DNA of 55,679 nucleotides from positions 1 through 55,679 of the forward strand of contig JAHDID010000004.1 in NCBI GenBank assembly GCA_020630975.1. Direction: 5' to 3'. Below the pieces are notes generated by a model that ran no database searches, had not been told where the DNA came from, and saw only the letters and a list, made by a program, of their open reading frames with translations. Made by a program: the position numbers and the translations under genes. Source of the stretch: Verrucomicrobiota bacterium (lineage in GTDB: Bacteria > Verrucomicrobiota > Verrucomicrobiia > Verrucomicrobiales > DEV007). Below, one piece after another: positions 52,779 to 55,679 of this stretch; position 1 is the stretch's first letter; the number at the start of each line of letters is the position of its first letter.

Positions 52779-54701
52779 ATGAAACATACCTACCTATCTC
52801 TCGCGACCACCATACTGATGGCCCTGCCACACGCGAGCGCTCAAGACAATGGTCTAGCCCCGGAAGTGGTCGACCTAAATGCCGAGGATGTATCCTACGA
52901 GCTAGAAAAAGAGCTAAGCTACCTGAAGCGCGCCTTTATCTCTGCTGAACCCAAACAGAAACAGGATGGGATACCCACCGGAGTGCTAGGCAAAGACGGA
53001 GGCGATGCCCAAGCCATCCTCGAATATGCCAAAAGCCTGGCGCAGCCTAGTGACGATCCCAAAACGGGCAAAATCGATAGCCTGCTGATCAGCTACCAGG
53101 GCAAACTACTGCTAGAGGCCTACTACCGCCGAGGTCGCGCCAACTACCCTCACTACCAGATGTCGATCACCAAGTCGTATACCGCTATGGCCCTCGGCCG
53201 TGCCATACAGCTAGGCCACCTAAGCATGGAGGACCTGCATAAGCCAGCGATCGACTTTCTCACCGAGTTAGATCGCGATCAGCTAGTCGAGGGAGCCGAT
53301 CAAATCACCCTGCACCACGCCATGCAGATGGGCTCTGGCATACGCATGCCGAAAGATAAAATCGAACAACTCCGCAGGAAGCCGAAAGAACTACTAGGGC
53401 AGGGCCAGATGCAAGCCTACCTGGCTAATAGCGAACCGATCCCACCCTTTCCTCGCGAATTCAAATACCAGTCTGCCGACACCGCTCTGACCATGCAGGT
53501 GATCGAAGCGGTAGTGCCAGGCTCAGCACGCGACTTTATCGACAAGGAGATGTGGGGCCAGATGGGCGTGACCAACTATCGCTGGCAGGACGACACCTCC
53601 GGTTACCCCAAGGCGGCCGCAGGCTCCAGCGTACGCTCTCGAGATATGCTAAAGATGGGCCTGCTCGTACTAGATGGCGGTAAATGGCAAGGCAAACAGC
53701 TAATACCTGAAGAATACGTAAAAATCGCTACCAGCCCACTGCGGCATTCCTACGGCGAGAATAGCTACGGCTACTTCTGGTGGACTAGAGATACCACCAT
53801 CGCTGGCAAGAAGTGGCACACTATCCAGGGCAGAGGTGCTGGAGGCCAGTTTATTTACATGATACCCGAGCTAGATCTCGTAGCCGTAGTGACCGCGCAC
53901 AACAAAGGCATGGGCAATATGCTCTACCAGCTGCCAGAGAAATTGATCCCTGCGTTTGCGAAGAAAGAGCAAAAAACAGTCGCCCAGAAGAAGCCTGGAA
54001 AAATCCTTTTCCTGCTATCTGGCCAATCAAATATGCAGGGACTAAAACATGAGCAAACTTTTCAGCCCAGAGTCTACGAAGCATATGGCAAAGACAATGT
54101 CGCCATCGTAAAAGAGGCCATCGGCGGCCGCCCGATCCGCATGTGGGTACACGACTGGAAAGCTGCCGAAGACTGGACTATCGACCCGAACATTCCCAAT
54201 ACCAAAGCACCTCTTGCTGAGGAAAATGGCAAACTGTACCACAGCATGATGGCCAAAGTCGAGGACACTCTGAATGGAGAGAAACCACGAGCGGTCGCCT
54301 TTTGTTGGATGCAGGGAGAGCGCGACTCCAGAGAGCGGCACTCAGCCGTGTATGAACGCAGTCTCAAAACACTATTCCAGCAACTCCGCAGCGACTTCGA
54401 CGGTGTACCTATCGTCTTTGTGATCGGCAAAATAAGCGACTTTGGTAAAGATAACCAAGAGCCATTCTACCCCGAATGGGAGGAGATACGCGCCGCCCAA
54501 GAGCAAGTCGCTAAGGACACCGACCACTGCGCCATCATCCTAACTGACGATCTCAATACTGGCGACTCCCCGCCCCACTGGAAGACTGGCGAGATCCGCC
54601 AATATGTCGATGATCTGCATATGACTGCGGAGGGATACCGCATCCTCGGTACGCGATTCGCCGAGGAGGCAATTAAGCTCCTCGGCGAAGTCGATTCCTA
54701 A
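52779..54701 (+). CDS. Fusion of beta-lactamase-fold hydrolase and SASA-type esterase
   Basis: A 640-residue exported protein (signal MKHTYLSLATTILMALPHASA). Residues about 80-395 are a class C beta-lactamase-type serine hydrolase: SITK at 129-132, YQS at 230-232 and GRGAGGQF near 350. Residues about 405-640 are a SASA (sialate O-acetylesterase-like) domain of SGNH type: GQSNMQG with Ser417 and DDLH with His614. Two serine-hydrolase catalytic sites in one chain are therefore present. Deacylation of a glycan together with a second ester or amide cut is likely. It follows the GH144-like gene and probably shares its transcript. Confidence 0.88.
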   Translation: MKHTYLSLATTILMALPHASAQDNGLAPEVVDLNAEDVSYELEKELSYLKRAFISAEPKQKQDGIPTGVLGKDGGDAQAILEYAKSLAQPSDDPKTGKIDSLLISYQGKLLLEAYYRRGRANYPHYQMSITKSYTAMALGRAIQLGHLSMEDLHKPAIDFLTELDRDQLVEGADQITLHHAMQMGSGIRMPKDKIEQLRRKPKELLGQGQMQAYLANSEPIPPFPREFKYQSADTALTMQVIEAVVPGSARDFIDKEMWGQMGVTNYRWQDDTSGYPKAAAGSSVRSRDMLKMGLLVLDGGKWQGKQLIPEEYVKIATSPLRHSYGENSYGYFWWTRDTTIAGKKWHTIQGRGAGGQFIYMIPELDLVAVVTAHNKGMGNMLYQLPEKLIPAFAKKEQKTVAQKKPGKILFLLSGQSNMQGLKHEQTFQPRVYEAYGKDNVAIVKEAIGGRPIRMWVHDWKAAEDWTIDPNIPNTKAPLAEENGKLYHSMMAKVEDTLNGEKPRAVAFCWMQGERDSRERHSAVYERSLKTLFQQLRSDFDGVPIVFVIGKISDFGKDNQEPFYPEWEEIRAAQEQVAKDTDHCAIILTDDLNTGDSPPHWKTGEIRQYVDDLHMTAEGYRILGTRFAEEAIKLLGEVDS

Positions 54702-54761
54702 GTGGAATATCGATAGTGTAAGCCCCGTAGCACTCACACACGATCGATTATGACAATTTTT

Positions 54762-55679
54762 TTATTCAACTAGGACTGGGAACCAGACATCCTCGAAGTG
54801 AATCCGCTCTTCTGTGTCAGTCCAAGCGGAGCTCACGTATCCTTTGTGAGAAGTGTCTAGCGATACGATACCTACAGTATCTAGGCTGATTACCTCATCA
54901 CGCCCGAGCATGGCATCGCTATTGCGATCCTGCCAGATGGCGAGCCCTGATAGCTCAGCTCCAGAGATCTGCCCGTCGCTGTTTGCATCGCGCTGAGATA
55001 GCTGCTGGAAACCATCGTCGTATTGACCGCCATGGTCACCGAAGAGGTTCTTGCCGGAGAAAGACTCACCCTCCTGGGGCAGACGAATCAAGATACCGTC
55101 GCTAGGTGCAAACCACTGCAACAGTGTGTCGGTGTAACCATCGCTAGTGATATCGAATGCCGTGGTCTCATTGATTCTACCGATCTCACCATCGCCATCC
55201 AGATCGATAGCTAGAGGAGATGAGAATACTTTGAAGTTTGCATAGATCGTGAGCATACCTTCACACTCTCCACCTTTGCCATCAGATACGATATAACAGA
55301 TCTCCTCTCTACCGAAGCCACTGAGTTTGCTCATGATACAGTTTCTCCGATCTGCAGCTGGTGCATCCTTGGGATAACTATCAAGACAGAAGAATGACAC
55401 CCACTTACCAGAAGGACTGTGCCTTTGTCTGTTCGCGAAAAAGTCGACAGTTCGGTTACTCACGATCTCTGGGTAAATATAGCCAATGTTGATATACCCA
55501 TTGGATGTGTGAGATACTGTGATTGGATAGTTATCCGTCTTCTTCCAAGCCTTCACCAACTTCAATGGATCACCATCAGGGTCTCTGTCATTGGCCAACA
55601 CATTCACACTGATATCAGGTCCGTGAAATGCCAAATCATGAGCTCGGATAGTGAATGTCTGTGAATAAGTCTCATCTTC
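54762..55679 (-). CDS. C-terminal end of a large RTX/cadherin-like surface protein, 5' end outside window
   Basis: The reverse frame is open from 54762 to the window end, giving more than 305 residues without a start. The first visible part (about 16-28 from the edge) has the cadherin/Ig-like VLANDRDPDGDPL repeat. Calcium-binding DLDGDGEIG, then DANSDGQISGAELSGLAIWQDRNSDAMLG, match the C-terminal cassette of RTX and VCBS-type adhesins (DxDGD plus an EF-hand-like stretch). It is probably a very large exported or surface protein, secreted by a type I or similar system. Only its end is seen here. Confidence 0.8.
   Translation of the reverse strand, partial: EDETYSQTFTIRAHDLAFHGPDISVNVLANDRDPDGDPLKLVKAWKKTDNYPITVSHTSNGYINIGYIYPEIVSNRTVDFFANRQRHSPSGKWVSFFCLDSYPKDAPAADRRNCIMSKLSGFGREEICYIVSDGKGGECEGMLTIYANFKVFSSPLAIDLDGDGEIGRINETTAFDITSDGYTDTLLQWFAPSDGILIRLPQEGESFSGKNLFGDHGGQYDDGFQQLSQRDANSDGQISGAELSGLAIWQDRNSDAMLGRDEVISLDTVGIVSLDTSHKGYVSSAWTDTEERIHFEDVWFPVLVE

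Noticed and set aside
1-55679. CRISPR array, tRNA or rRNA genes, integrase or complete insertion sequence
   Set aside because: I saw no regularly spaced repeat-spacer series, no tRNA-like cloverleaf and no intact transposase besides the truncated RAYT. A tRNA scan was not possible here.

Overview
The window looks like part of a Verrucomicrobiota chromosome (order Verrucomicrobiales is my best guess, from gene content only). Reasons: an HPr kinase/HPr pair, a DUF4838 protein, a secreted sulfatase beside a GH144-type hydrolase, a PAS-AraC regulator, a MoxR/DUF58 cluster, an alpha-2-macroglobulin/PBP1C pair and many lipoprotein or signal-peptide hydrolases. No rRNA, tRNA, CRISPR array, integrase or complete insertion sequence was seen. 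Most genes are moderately GC-rich; a few orphan genes are visibly more AT-rich.

Left part (1-21500). The left edge holds a truncated REP-associated tyrosine transposase, a cluster of short C-run repeats and two small secreted orphans. Next come a GT4 glycosyltransferase, an AT-rich membrane protein and pdxA, all leftward. hprK and ptsH diverge from pdxA and are followed by a PAP2 phosphatase. A GT83-type membrane glycosyltransferase with a VOC protein, a 3D-domain protein, a serine hydrolase, a degenerate diacylglycerol-kinase-like protein, gltX, an amidohydrolase, a ClpX-like ATPase, a NUDIX hydrolase and a PGRP amidase follow. The part ends with a putative metal-linked outer-membrane protein and a CxxCH peptide.

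Middle (21500-41770). A helix-hairpin-helix protein, a rhomboid protease and a DUF4838 protein run rightward. A secreted-protein gene broken by an in-frame TGA follows, then a GNAT acetyltransferase and a PAS-AraC regulator. The central block is five co-directional genes: MoxR ATPase, a 1361-residue TPR/PQQ-propeller protein, DUF58, a thioester alpha-2-macroglobulin and PBP1C. It reads as an envelope-surveillance and peptidoglycan-repair unit, and it is the part I would look at first as a possible new system. It ends in three partial ~122 bp tandem repeats.

Right part (41770-55679). A lipoprotein aldose epimerase, a double-receiver hybrid histidine kinase, and a three-gene unit (secreted secretin-like protein, sensor kinase, OmpR-type regulator) come first. 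A polysaccharide-degradation block follows: sulfatase, GH144-like hydrolase and a beta-lactamase-fold/SASA-esterase fusion. The window closes inside the C-terminal end of a large RTX/cadherin-like surface protein.

Two dispersed repeat families stand out. A tandem 21-bp motif with core CAATAGGGTACA occurs at three intergenic places (1941, 20981, 46196). A head-to-head pair of GTAG-led hairpins (18845-18925) looks like a REP/BIME and matches the kind of substrate used by the transposase family at the left edge.
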